Position numbers and translations under genes: made by a program | Assembly: GCA_030770545.1 (NCBI GenBank) | Contig: CM061105.1 | Location: forward strand, 14,374,501 to 14,438,500 | Reading direction: 5' to 3' | Source of the DNA: Macropodus opercularis | Taxonomy: Eukaryota > Chordata > Actinopteri > Anabantiformes > Osphronemidae | DNA length: 64,000 nt | Shown: positions 38,414 to 52,689 of the stretch, piece after piece | Layout: the number at the start of each line of letters is the position of its first letter | How positions within the stretch are numbered: position 1 is the stretch's first letter | Notes under the pieces: model-generated | What the model saw: the letters and a program-made list of their open reading frames with translations, nothing else | Database searches by the model: none | What the model was told of the DNA's origin: nothing

Positions 38414-39497
38414 ATGAAAGTCATTCAGGTGATTGCCTTCACTCTGCTGTCCGTCCTGGCAGCAGACGCTCAGGTCATCGAGGACGGAAGATGTCCGATG
38501 CCTGCGGTCCAGCAAAAGTTTGATGCTGCCAAGGTAAAAAAAAACTAAATCCAAACACTTTTCACATCTCAGGTTTTCTGTGGGGTTTTGTCTGCATTTT
38601 TTATACGTGAGACTTTTTAGCGTGACATGTTTTTGCAACTTCCTTTGCAGTATCTTGGTACATGGTATGAAATCCAGAAGCTACCAAACAAATTCCAGTT
38701 GGGCGAGTGCAGTACTGCGACCTACAGCCTGAAGAGCCCTGGAGTCGTTGGTGTCCTCAACCAGGAGCTGCTGTAAGTACATCCATGGATTTACATGCAT
38801 CACAAATATGCATAACGTGTAATAGTCCTGTCTTCACAACTGAACTATAAGCATCTGCTGCAGGTTTATACTGAAGTATCTGAAGCTGTTGAATCTGACA
38901 GTGCAAATGTTTCTTCAAACGTATGTGAGTCGAGTCAGGTGGTGCTAGACTCCTTCTGTCTGAGTATCCCCCTTATATTTCATTTTATTTTGCATTTAGT
39001 GCCAATGGGACTGTGAGCTCCATCAGTGGCACTGCTGTGGCCAAGGACCCCACCGAGCCTGCCAAGCTGCTGGTCTCCTTCTTTGACCGTAAAAAGCCCA
39101 CATTTAGTACAAACATTCCCGTAAACTGAATGACTGCAACGTTTCATCTCGCAGTTGATTTCTGTTTTAAATGTTTTCTTACGTGGCTGTAGAAGAGCAG
39201 ACATTTTGTGAAAAAGGTTTATGTTTTTATTTGTCTTTCTCCTTTACATCACCAGACTCACCCCCGTCCCCTTACTGGGTTCTGTCCACCGACTACACCA
39301 GCTTCTCTCTGGTCTACAGCTGCACTGATCTCGGTCAGGTCCGTATGGAGTTCGCCTGGATCTTGAGCAGGCAGCCAACCCTGTCTGAGGAAACCATCGA
39401 GCAGCTGCACAGCACTCTGTCGTCCGTTGGAGTGAACTTGGACAAGCTGCAGGCCACCAACCAGGACACAGATTACTGCAGCGCCTTGAATCCGTAA
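38414..39497 (+). CDS. apod: Apolipoprotein D-like secreted lipocalin, copy 1
   Basis: Four coding exons, 38414-38533, 38651-38772, 39000-39088 and 39256-39497, join to 190 aa. Residues 1-20 form a signal peptide (MKVIQVIAFTLLSVLAADAQ). The lipocalin signature is YLGTWYEIQKLPNKF. SPYWVLSTDY and FAWILSRQP are typical of the ApoD barrel strands and the C-terminal helix. Cysteines for the conserved disulfides are present. ApoD carries small hydrophobic ligands such as arachidonate and progesterone outside the cell and protects against lipid peroxidation. AATAAA follows at 39577-39582. A second copy lies 2 kb downstream in the same direction. Fish genomes are known for tandem apod clusters. Confidence 0.93.
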
Positions 39498-39599
39498 ATG
39501 GACTGAGTCCTGGTTCAGACTACAGACCTACAGCTGTGGTTTCGTCTATTTTACATATCACTGATTGAACCAACACAATAAACCTATATGAGCTGTTTA

Positions 39600-41510
39600 G
39601 TGTTTGTCTCTGTGAATCTCTGCAAAGGTTTGGTATTCTATGAAACTAACAACCGATTAACATCATGCAACAGTAAAGATGTCAACATTTAGCAGCTACA
39701 GAATTGACAGTGATCAACATTGAAAATCCAACCTACTCCTAGAAAAAGGAAAGAGCAAAAGCAAAGCAAAGTAGTTTATAATAAAATGGCACATTATACT
39801 AATTATAAAGCCAACAAATGACTTAAAAATGCAACATTCCCCCAGAAATTGCCTTTATAAAAGAACACAATTGTCTTGAAACGTATTGGACCCACTCTGC
39901 CAGCAGGGGGCAGTGTTGCACCCAGATTTACTGCAAGGTTGTACGTAGGTTCTTCTTCACTTACTGTATAGCAAGCAAATAATTTCACACATCAAAACGT
40001 CTGTATGTACTGAACATCTGGCATTTGATGAAAGGTGGGGCCCTATTAATCATTTTTGGTAATTACAGCTGGTAAATGTACGAGCTGAGCACATGACATT
40101 ATTAATAGAGGAGGGAAAGAATAGCTTCTAAATTAACCATGGCACTGGAAGCACAACATCTACTTATACGCGACGGGTGACTGATTAAAATCGAAGCTTC
40201 GGTTTAACCGGCCGCCTGGACTTCTGCAGCAGGCGCAGAAAGGTCACACGCGAGGTGACCTCTGCAGCTGGAACCGTTCTCAAACGCGTTGTGTGTTACA
40301 GCACATGAGAAGAGATGCTCGCTCCCATGTGCTTTAACTTCACCGCTGTGACAGACGGTCCAGGGGGGTCATCCAATGCTGAGCTGGGATCAACACCCGC
40401 CACTTCTTCTGAGCCCAGCTGGTAACCAGTGTGTGTGCACAGGTGACATGATCCCTAACATGGCCCTCACATGTGCAGTGGCATGTGAGACTTTATCAGA
40501 GCTGTCAATCAAATATGTTCACGTTCAGTCAAACAGTTAATGACTCAACTCATCGGTTGAGCAAATAATTTCCCTTGATGAATGCGCTGCATAGACAACA
40601 GTTATTAGATCGTTTGACAGACTGTAAACAAACATTTCAAGCATGTGCATGGGCAATTTTATTTCTGAAATCCTCCAGCTCACAGCCTCTGCCTTCTGGT
40701 TCTGTAAAATCGTCACTCTTTTGATATTTTCTCCATCTTGGAGCAGATGTGTCAGCGTGTTTTGTTCTTTCCTTGATCATCCACTGACCAGGCAGACTCA
40801 TCGCACCGTCCGGTGAGAAGCCCCACGTCCCTGCTTCAACCAGGCTTTGATGAGTCCTGCTGCAGCTAACAAGGCGTTCCTCTCTGCAGCGTGTTAGTTG
40901 GAAACTGAACCTTTTGATCTTTTCTTTTTTAATTTGGACTTGTTTTTAGCCAGAGGATTTGTCTGAAAGCACACAGTGTTTAATAGTATTTGAATTTAAT
41001 TGGGAAAGTTTGATTTAAGTACTTTTGAGAGTGAGTGTGGTTAAAGTGTATGGACTCTGATGTTTAGAGCCAGTCACTACACATTTTACATTTTCATTTT
41101 CTGTTGCTCTAAGTTAACTGGTTTTGTTGGTTTGTCAGTCCACAAGCAGGCTGATCATTGAATTATGCTTTATTTTCCTTAACCGTTCTACTGGTGTGTC
41201 TCTCATGACTCCAATTTGCTAATAGTTTGCTTCAAGTCTGAAATAAAGCAACACACAAAGACGTCTATTGATGACACAGAGTCACGATACTGCAAAAACC
41301 TGCACAGTGCACATGAGAGTCTGGCCAAGCGAGTGAACACTTATCTCAACTACCAGGCTACAGAGGTAAAAAGAATGTGTGTGTATTTATTACTTAGAAA
41401 TGTTTAGAATTTTTTTTGACTACATATGCTATTGCTTGTAATGATAATTTGCACTATCCTGCTTTTCAGGGTTTCTGTTATTTTAACACTTTTTTGCTTG
41501 TAGGCACCAA
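39600..41510. other. Spacer between the two apod genes
   Basis: Non-coding. A possible 5' UTR exon of the second copy ends at about 41366 (CTACAGAG|GTAAAAAG), and the acceptor TTGCTTGTAG at 41504-41513 opens the exon that holds its ATG. No third lipocalin exon was found in either strand. Confidence 0.4.
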
Positions 41511-41524
41511 AGGTTTCTTTCACT

Positions 41525-42609
41525 ATGACGCTGTCCATTGCTGTGGTTGTATTTGTTCTACCGCTTGTCAGGGCTCAGGTTCCCCACTGGGGACCGTGTC
41601 CAGATCCAGGAGTTCAACCTGCGTTCAACCTCAGACAGGTACAAAATGAAAACTACTTTGTTCATATAATGATGCCATTACTTTATGATTTGTTTTTTTG
41701 TTTTTTTGAGGGGGGGTATAGAAAAAATTAGGTCTTAAAGTCTTACCAAATGTTTACAGGAGCTGCACAGTAAAATAATAATTATAATAAACTAACCCTG
41801 ATGTAATGAAGCAGCGGAGACTGTGTTTCACACTGGCACAGTTCACTAAAGTATGTAGATTTATTCATACGCTCCACTCACATGGCTGCAAAACTGTCTT
41901 TGAACTCATGTGTGTTTTTGTGCTCGCAGTTCATGGGGCGATGGTTTGAAATTGCCAAACTGCCAGCACAGTTTGAGAAGGGCCGCTGCATCGAAACCAA
42001 TTTTACTTTGACTACAGACAGCTCCATCCGAGTGGTCAGCTCTGAAATACTGTAAGTCCTATCTGCAGTTGCTTTGTGCAATTAGATTCAGGGGGTAATA
42101 TCTGCCGGGTGAGTATTTCCCTTTAATGCAAAGTGAAATGTGACTGTCTGTAATAAAACAGAAATGGAGAGCTGAGGAAAATCGAAGGTATTGGAGTCAT
42201 AGAGGATATGAAGAATCCTGCCAAGCTAGGAATAAGTTATTCCTACGGTGAGAGCAACTGCATTTGATGGCTACATGTCTGTGGGTTTCTTCACATAAAC
42301 TGCCTTGAGGAGAAAACATTTTTATTTTGTCTTTCTTGGCTCTCTTGCCTTTTGTCTTGCGTATCCGCCACAGTCCTGCCCTACTCTCCTTACTGGATCC
42401 TGTCCACTGACTACGTGAACGTGGCCCTGGTGTATTCCTGCACAGATGTGTTGAGGCTCTTCCACGTTGATTTCGCCTGGATCCTGGGCCGATCACGCAC
42501 CCTGCCAGACTCCACCATCGAGAAGGCCAAGGAGGTCTTTGCCAGCAACAACATTGACATCATCCGGATGATGCCTAGCAAACAGCATGGCTGTGACAAA
42601 ACTCTCTGA
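41525..42609 (+). CDS. apod: Apolipoprotein D-like secreted lipocalin, copy 2
   Basis: Four exons, 41525-41638, 41930-42051, 42162-42247 and 42374-42609, join to 185 aa. The intron phases are identical to copy 1, so the two arose by tandem duplication. The signal peptide is MTLSIAVVVFVLPLVRAQ, the lipocalin motif FMGRWFEIAKLPAQFEKGRC, and then YSPYWILSTDYVNVALVYSC and FAWILGRSRTLP. The sequence is well diverged from copy 1 outside the motifs (copy 1 keeps GTWY, copy 2 GRWF), so the duplication is old. AATAAA is at 42967-42972. Gene symbol suffix is left open because fish apod nomenclature varies. Confidence 0.93.
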
Positions 42610-43188
42610 GTGGGAAAATGATGAGGCCGTTGACAGGAGGGGAAGAGGATTGTTTTGATGGTGTGATCAGAAAGGCAAAGCCATCTCTACATCTCAGCTA
42701 GTTTACGTGTGGAGCAGAGATTCCCTGACAGTGTTTACAGCACAACTGCATGCCTCTACTGTGCATTATATTAAGGACAACTGCAGGGTGTAAAGGTGTA
42801 TAAGACATATGCTTATCAAATGTAGTATTCTGAAGCATTCATTAATGGGCAATCACACGACGCTAGATGCCACTAAATCTTATTGAATGGACCTTTTATT
42901 GTGACAGCTGTATTAATACTAAGTCATGTTTTAGCTGTTTCATTTTCAGTGAAAAGCCTTAAACAATAATAAAGCAATAATTATACCACAAGGCAGAAAC
43001 ATAAAGCTTCTAAAACTAAAGACATACAGTAAGTATTTTCCTCTTTTTATTTTTTTATTATTCCCAAAGTGAGGCACAAAAGATGCATATATGGAATTAA
43101 TTTTTACCATATGGGTAATATATAATTAATAAACAATTTGTATCTATAAAAACCTAATTAATAAATGAACGTTTCCCTCGCACTTGCA

Positions 43189-43438
43189 GCGGAACCTTTG
43201 TCTCCTGGCGTGAGTTTTACATCGGATTTATTTTTACCTGGCACATGGGTTTAAATCTGTGTAGTTTACGGTGTGTTTTTTTTCTAGCTAACGATTGACG
43301 AAAATCTTCAATAAATCGCTGGTGTATTTCTTATTGTGCTACTCGAACGAACAAATCAACCCGTAGCGAGTTTGTGAGATGTTTCCGGGCGTGATGTACG
43401 TCGGGTCAAGGATCGGATGTTTGGTTGCTTGCTGTTAG
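43189..43438 (+). promoter_or_regulatory. Degenerate duplicate of the cops9 promoter and first exon, upstream of the MULE-derived gene
   Basis: The 14-mer GCGGAACCTTTGTC at 43189 recurs at 48497, and TGAGATGTTTCC at 43375 recurs at 48683. The interval from the 14-mer to GAGATGTTTCC is 187 bp in both places. GTACGT and a GGATC-GGATG block follow in the same order. In this copy the cops9 initiator is lost, and a 19-codon upstream ORF at 43379-43438 starts MFPGVMYV, recalling [10 protein letters not shown] of cops9. The transposase-derived gene starts 57 bp further on, so this may be its promoter. Confidence 0.7.
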
Positions 43439-43495
43439 CATTAGCGTTAGATTCCAAGCCTGGAGAGGAGGAGTTCTGCTCGGGTTCACTGAGCG

Positions 43496-46400
43496 ATGTC
43501 GGAGCCTCCAACGTCCCGTGTGTGTGTCCGCAAGACTCGGCAAGAAGTAGAAGAACTGATCGAAAAAATAGAGGAGAGCAGTCAGTGTAAATATGTGAGC
43601 GTCTGCAACGACAGAAACTTCAACGACACGAGTGAGTGGATGTGGAGCCGCACATCAAATGTGGATGTTTGGGCTCGTCGGCGCATTTTAATTATAAACC
43701 TGTAATTAATTTATAAATGTTGCTAAAAGCTAAGACGTGAGCTCTGAACTTGAGTAAACACAACTAGAATATTACAGTACCACGCCAAAGAGTCAAGTAA
43801 CTAAAAGGAAAAGAAATGTAGTGGATTCAAAAGAACAGAAAAGGTGATAAAAGACCATGGAGTGTTTTTATTTGTGCTACTTATACAAATGTTTTTCAGA
43901 TAATCTTCTTTATACTGAAACATTTTAGCTGAACTAAAGAAAGATCCCAGTAATAATAATGATAATAATTATACAGTACATGTAGCAAAATATGTCTTAT
44001 ATATATATGTCATAGTCTGCTTCAGTCACCAATCTAATCGTTTATTTTTTCTGTGATTTCGTTTCATTTTACAACAGAATGGCAGCCAACTGCAAAGAAC
44101 AGAGTCTTCTTTGAGAAGAAGAATGACGGGAAGTCTCCGACCATCTCCTTCACTGGGATACCATTTATTTTCATTGGGAGCATGTCCTTTGAATGTCACT
44201 TAGGAAAAGACAGAGCGAAGAGAAAAAAGGAGCGATATGCTCAGAAGAACATAGTGAGTCATAGACATTGTAACCATGTTTCTCCCGTGGTTCCTAGAGA
44301 TTGTACATGTACATTTCTTTGCTTTCTACGACACGATTTTCTATAATCAAGGCTATGGGAGTCAGCTTGTTTTTGGGTCCTTTGAGATGACAATACACGT
44401 TTATTGTGTATTTTTGTCCTTGTAGAGTGGAGATAATTTGCACAAGAAAAGAAGATACTTGGCACAAGACACCAAAAAGATTGGCTGCCCTGCAGAGCTC
44501 AAGGTGACAAGAGTGGCCATGTTCCCAAAACACAAGGTAGAGCTACTCGTTCTGTTTGTGTGTATCGCTAACACAAACTAGTACATAACTCTAAACTGAC
44601 AAGAAGAAGTATATCCAATTCAATGTTTTCCTGTGTTTGAACCGTTTCCTAATTTAGATTCTGAAGGACAGTGTGTGGGAACGAAAGCGCGCGGGACAAA
44701 CTCTTAGGACTATTCTACAGGAGAACAAGCTGATAGCCTGGGAAAACACATACTATGTGTTGGTACCACGACTGGAGGATCACGTGGGCCATCCCGTCCT
44801 AGGAGAGGTACCTGTAACTGTTTCTGGTGCTGATGTCCAGTAATTATTACTAGTTAAACAGTAGTTAAGCTAATATATTTCTGCAGGTGGTGTGTCCTCA
44901 AGAAGCAGCTAACCCTGTGGTTGAGGAGAGAATAAAGGAGCTGCTACGACAAGGAGTGAAAAGTGTCAGTGAAATGCGAAGGCACATCCGAGCGTTTGTG
45001 AAGGACAACCTTTACAGCGGTGACAAGCCGCTTCCGCTCACGAGGTACCGCTACTACACCCTGCACCAAAACCTGAGGAACATCATGAAGACTGCAAAAG
45101 ACGCTGCTGCTCACTGTAGTGATGATCAGGAGAAACTGCAGGTATGAGGAGTGAGTTCGTTAGAGCAGGGTTTACAGTCGGTTTCTTTCTCATTGGACGG
45201 TAGTTGTAGGTAAACCAGCCTTCAACACATTTAACATGTGGAGCTTGATTTAGCAGATAAATGGCAGAGGTTTAATGTAGATGGAGGCAATTATATATTC
45301 ACACATACTATAAGGAGCTTTGTTGTCCCAATAGATCCTTGTGAAGACATGGAGAGAAAGGGATCCTGAGGACAAGCTCTTTGTCAGGCCCCATCGCGAG
45401 GGAGAAGACTTCCTTCTGTGCTATCAGGCAAAGTGGCAACAGCGACTGCTGAAGCTTTACGGTCAGGACGTCTGTCTTCTTGATGCTTCAGCGCATAAGA
45501 CCACAGAATGTGCGATGCCTTTTTTTTTCCTGTGGGTTCGCACGAATGTGTGCTACGTCGTTGTGGCAGCCTTCGTTGTCCAGCGTGAGACCAAGGAGGC
45601 GGTGTCAGAGGCCCTACAGTTGCTGAAGGCCTGGAATGAAGGTTGGTCTCCAGGCCACTTCCTGGTGGATTTCAGCACGGCAGAAATCGATGCTGTGGAG
45701 AGTGTGTTCTCAGGTCAGCATGCGCTCGTCTTTTCCCATGCTATGCTTGCTGGTACGAATGAGGAGCCTTTCAGAGGGACGCATTTCAGCTGAGGTGCTT
45801 AGTTTTCTTTACCCTTTCAATGGTTGGCGATAGGTTGCAGAGCTGCTCTGTGTTGTTTCCACCTGGAGAAGGCGTGGGGGGAGTGGATAAGAGAAGCAGG
45901 CCATGGGGTGCAGAACCAAGACGAGGCTTTAGATGCCCTGCGAAAAGTCAGTGCTGCTGACTCCCTCCACGTGTATGAGCAGTCACTAAAGGAGCTGCAG
46001 AACAGTGAGGAATGGGCCAGAAATCCCCTCTTCCAGAAATGGTTTCAGACGACATGGATGCCTGAGCAGAAGGTAAGAATACCGACAGCGTCAATACAAA
46101 CTATAAGGAGCAGTAGCAAATGAGAAAATGGCTTCCGTAACAGCACTTTAATGGGCCTCGCAGAGATGGGCCACGGTTTTCCGTGAGGAGACGCTGCAAC
46201 ACAACATTAGAATCAACAGTGGGGTGGAGCGGCTGAAGGATGTGTTCAAGTACAGGCACCTGGAGAACTGCAAGACCAACAGCATAAGTGAAATGATGAT
46301 AGTCATTGTCAGTGATTTCATGCTTCAGCTGCAGAAGAAGTAAGTTCATGTACGATTCTAATGTGTGAGAAATGAATTTCATTTGTTATTTCCCATTGTT

Positions 46401-48216
46401 TTCTCCACCTGTGTGGAACGTCTTGAACTTGAATCATTTATATTTCAGGTACATCCAGCTGAACATCCGAGATTCTTCTGGAGACACTGCCAGTATGCCC
46501 ACCTTCCTTCACAACCGACCCAGTGACATGGTCATGCACATCAAGGACCAAATGGCTGCAGATCTAGGTCCTCACCAAATCTCAGAAATGTCTCTTGGAA
46601 CATTCAAAGTGACCAGTGAGGCTGACAAAGGAAGCCATGTTGTCACACTAGGGTCTAGCTCGACATTCCCATCGTGCAGTTGTGAGGACTGGAAGAGAGA
46701 CAGACTTCCATGTAAGCACTTTTGTGCAGGTTTCAAAGCTGGCTGGAAATGGGATGACCTCTGCCCACAGTACAAAGACAGCCCGCTGTTCACCCTTGAC
46801 CCCGTGTGCTTCAGCTCCACTCCTCCAGCTTTGCAGCCTGAGGAGGAAGCCGTGCGAGTTCCAGATATCAGCCAGACAGAAGAGCAAATGTTAGATGGTG
46901 AAGACGATGAATCTGAGAAAAGGGGGCGAAATTCAGACGATGCCCATGATGATGACCAGGGAACTAAAGTACTACCTCGAGATGATTCCCGATCCCTGCA
47001 GGCGCTTCCAGAAATAATGAAAACAAAGGAAACAGTCAACAGGGTCAGAAGACGATGCACTGCACTTCTCAAGACCTTGAGTGACACGATCTTTTTTGTG
47101 GATAACGAGGACTTGCTACAAAGCCTGGAAATTACTTTGGAAGATGTGGCAATGGAATTAAAGGAGCATACTCCACTTGACAAGAGGCTGGCACTAAACA
47201 CCATTTCGAAGAAAAGAAAACGTAAAAGTGCAGGAGGAACCCATGACGCCGTCCCACAATTCAAAAGAGCGAAACATGTGTGCACAACCGTATCAGCCAA
47301 AATCACAACAAGACAGGACAAAGTTAAAGTCCCAGTACACGGTACAAAAGCAGTGCCAATCAACAACTTGGCATCTCAAACCCAGACATACGCATCACAC
47401 TTACAAGGTAAGTCATCCACGCATGTAGATGAGGTTAACTTTGAAACGCCAGAGAGGCCAATGTCCGGAACCTGGTGTAAAATAGGAGCAACGGTTTTAA
47501 CCCGTGCTGATGAGTATGCGCTTCTAACTGGGCGATGGTTGAATGACAAGCACATTAATGCGAGTCAGTGTCTTCTGAGAGAGGAGTTTCCGTTTGTGGA
47601 AGGACTTAACGACTCAGATCGGCTTCCTGCGGACACATCGCGAGTCCCAACTGCATCAGATTTCATCCAGATCCATCCCGTGGGTCAACACTGGTTGGTG
47701 TCTGCTGCAGTCACAAATCAAGTTCAGGTGTACGATTCTCTGCTGCCAGGAGGCTGCACTCCCCTGACCCTAAGGCAGCAACTTGCTGCCATCTACAGGA
47801 GATTCTGCACGGGACCAGATGGAGTCATCGCTGTGCAAATAAGCTGTGCACAGAAGCAGCAACGGCCAGTGGACGGTGGACTCTTTGCCATTGCAAATGC
47901 AGTGTCCTTGGCAACAGGCATCAATCCTGCTGATGTCCAGTACAATCAGAAGATGATGAGAACCCATCTCCACACGTGCCTGACAAAGAGGAAGCTAAAG
48001 ATGTTTCCACACACACAAAGAAAGCTGAGGTGCATAATAGCAGAGCGACGTGAAATAGTAAGCAAGTACTGCATATGCCACCAGTACAAGGAACGATCTG
48101 ACATGGTGCAGTGTGACGCGTGCCGAGGCTGGTACCACTCCAGCTGTGTGAACGCACCTGCTGCCACTGTTCCACAAATGATTACGAATAAGTACCACTG
48201 CCCTCAGTGTAGCTGA
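43496..48216 (+). CDS. Domesticated MULE-type transposase gene with SWIM, inactive Ulp1-like and PHD domains
   Basis: Nine exons join in frame to 1129 aa: 43496-43631, 44078-44253, 44426-44536, 44658-44807, 44887-45141, 45335-45713, 45834-46072, 46164-46339, 46449-48216. Residues about 46-150 contain a zinc-binding-like stretch ending KKIGCPAELKV, reminiscent of the CARF-type domain. Residues about 320-425 form a MULE DDE core: LLDASAHKTT (Asp326), LVDFSTAE (Asp388), and CRAALCCFHLEKAW. A SWIM zinc finger follows (SCSCEDW from Cys617, then PCKHFC). A Lys-rich linker leads to a Ulp1/C48 peptidase-like fold (His955, Asp970), in which the catalytic Cys of the usual DCGLFA motif is Gly1017 (DGGLFA). 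Residues 1080-1129 are a PHD finger (YCICH...CDACRGWYHSSC...CPQC). Intact frames and eight introns indicate a host gene rather than a recent transposon. No flanking terminal repeats were seen. Function unknown; chromatin or DNA binding is likely. Confidence 0.85.
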
Positions 48217-48443
48217 GCCATAGCTGTAAGAGTTGAACCAGCAAAATGATTCAAATTTACTTTTGTTAAACTTTGAATATGCAGACTGTAACAATGAGAA
48301 CATATGATAAAGAGCCAAGTCACTGTAACAGCTGTGTGCACCAGATCTAAATGAATCTATTGTTGCTCACATTTATGTAAATTAAATACACGAAGTTGTG
48401 AAAGGCAAAAATGTGACAGATGTGTAATTTAACACGTGTTGTT

Positions 48444-48449
48444 AATAAA
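48444..48449 (+). terminator. Poly(A) signal of the MULE-derived gene
   Basis: AATAAA 228 bp after the stop codon, followed by a GT-containing stretch, and only about 50 bp before the cops9 promoter segment. The two genes are therefore nearly head to tail. Confidence 0.6.
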
Positions 48450-48496
48450 GCAACGGTGCCAAGTGCAGTGTAAGTATTTGTTTAGTTAATGAAACT

Positions 48497-51052
<2,556 letters not shown>

Positions 51053-51697
51053 CCGAGACGAACAGGCCTACAGGGGGATGATGGATGATTTCCACACAAC
51101 TTGCCTTTTTTTCCCCTACATTTTTTGGTGGAAAGCAAACCAACCATTTGCTGTCTAATGGCATATAATTTCCTTTTCATAGTCGTCGTAGTTTCAGCCT
51201 TTTTAAAACACCTTTAAAAACTCATCATTGGCTCCAGGTGTTGTGAAATTCTTAAGATCCCAAAGATTCCTTCATATATGGTATGTTAAAATTATGAGCT
51301 TGTATCATGCTCATGTGTTTGGCTGATTCTACACTGGATTGCAGGTTTCAGTGTGCTGGAGAACACCTGTTAGGAGAGTAATGGTGCATGTGATGGATGT
51401 ATGCTCCATACGTTGTCAGCGTTTAAAATGCTGCAGGTGGTAAATGATAAGTTATGGTCTGCAAAAATGACTTTGGTAATTTATATTACGGTGTGAGGGC
51501 AGAATACGATACACTCTGTGAGTTTGCGTTTATATCTGCAGTTAGCTCACAAATTTGTACATATGTGTAGTCGTATCCATTTGCTTGTGATGCCAGTCTG
51601 TATGTGTCAAACAGACAGATCAAACGTCACACAGCACTTTGTATTGAAAGCTGAGTGTTTGGAATGTTGTGATTCATTTTATATATTAAATGCAACC

Positions 51698-51703
51698 AAT
51701 AAA
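51698..51703 (+). terminator. Candidate cops9 poly(A) signal
   Basis: AATAAA about 645 bp downstream of the cops9 stop, with T/G-rich sequence after it. No stronger signal lies closer to the stop. Confidence 0.45.
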
Positions 51704-52045
51704 CGATGTGTTATGTTGGATAGTAACTTCCAGAGAAGCTTTATAAATAGAAACTGATGCTTCCCTCATATGTAAGAGCCAGCTGAGATTTAGTAGTTTG
51801 ACGCTGAGGACAGTTTATTGTGTTGTTATAGCACCACCTTCTATGAACACAGACTGATCTGCCTTTCATAAATGTTTGTTTTGCCTACAGCCTTTTCTAT
51901 TCTGTGTGTCCATAAGGTCTCATTTAGACTTAGTATTGTTTCAGAAAACAGAAGAATTTGCTGTATAATGAGAAGCTGACGTGAGACTCTTGATCTGCAG
52001 GTCAGTAGTTTGGCAACAGCACATTGTGGTTTTATTACTTTTCAG

Positions 52046-52689
52046 CACAAATTGGAAACTGATAAGATGCTTCTGTACAACGCAAACTGTGAGCTTTTAA
52101 TAGTACAGCAAAACACAGAGCTGTTGTATCAGCACACAAATATCCTGCAGTTATCTTCACTACAGGATGATAATATTGAAAATACTCTTGATTGTGGATT
52201 AACTAGCAGTGCACATCAACCCTGCTGCTCCCCATCAAGCACGACGCTGACAACCGTATTAAACAGCAAATGAATTTTTGTCCTCAAAGTTGATGTGTTA
52301 GAAGAAGGAAAAGTAAGTATTTATTCGTGTAGACTGGGTCAGAATTTTTCCAGAAGTTCAGCTCTTGTTGGGTGTTTCATGTCACCAGAGGTCAGTATCT
52401 ATCAAAACTGCTCTGGAATCTCATGGATCAATGTTGTGCTGGAAAACCGGTTTGTTGTTGAGTTTGTTGTCTCCAGATGTCAACTCCTAATTCCCCAGAT
52501 CAATCATCTGTGAGATGTGCTAAACTAACAAGTCTGAGCCATGGACGCTGCCCATCGCGGCTTAAAGCGCCTGCTGCTAACGTCTCGGTGCCAGACACCA
52601 CAGCACAGCTTCGGGGTCTAGTGCAGTCCGTGCTCCGACGGGTCAGGGCTGTTTTGGCAGCAAAAGGACCAACACACTGTACAGAGTAA
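52046..52689 (+). other. Unrecognised candidate exons between cops9 and actinodin
   Basis: A reading frame opens right after the acceptor TACTTTTCAG (52045) and runs to a stop at 52273. It begins HKLETDKMLLYNANCELL and looks helical with heptad-like spacing. A second frame opens after GTCTCCAG at 52476, begins with ATG, and runs to TAA at 52689; it contains LRGLVQSVLRRVRAVLAAKG, another amphipathic helix. Between them a 23-nt segment is bordered by CTCAAAG and GTAAGT. I recognise no family and could not connect these into one continuous frame. They may be part of an unknown gene, a pseudogene or chance ORFs. Confidence 0.3.

Noticed and set aside
46572..47366. 264-codon ORF on the minus strand
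   Set aside because: Shadow of exon 9 of the MULE-derived gene. No domain or splice support on this strand.
43496..48216. Calling the MULE-derived locus an active transposon
   Set aside because: Eight spliceosomal introns, no visible terminal repeats, and a promoter segment shared with cops9 argue for a host gene.
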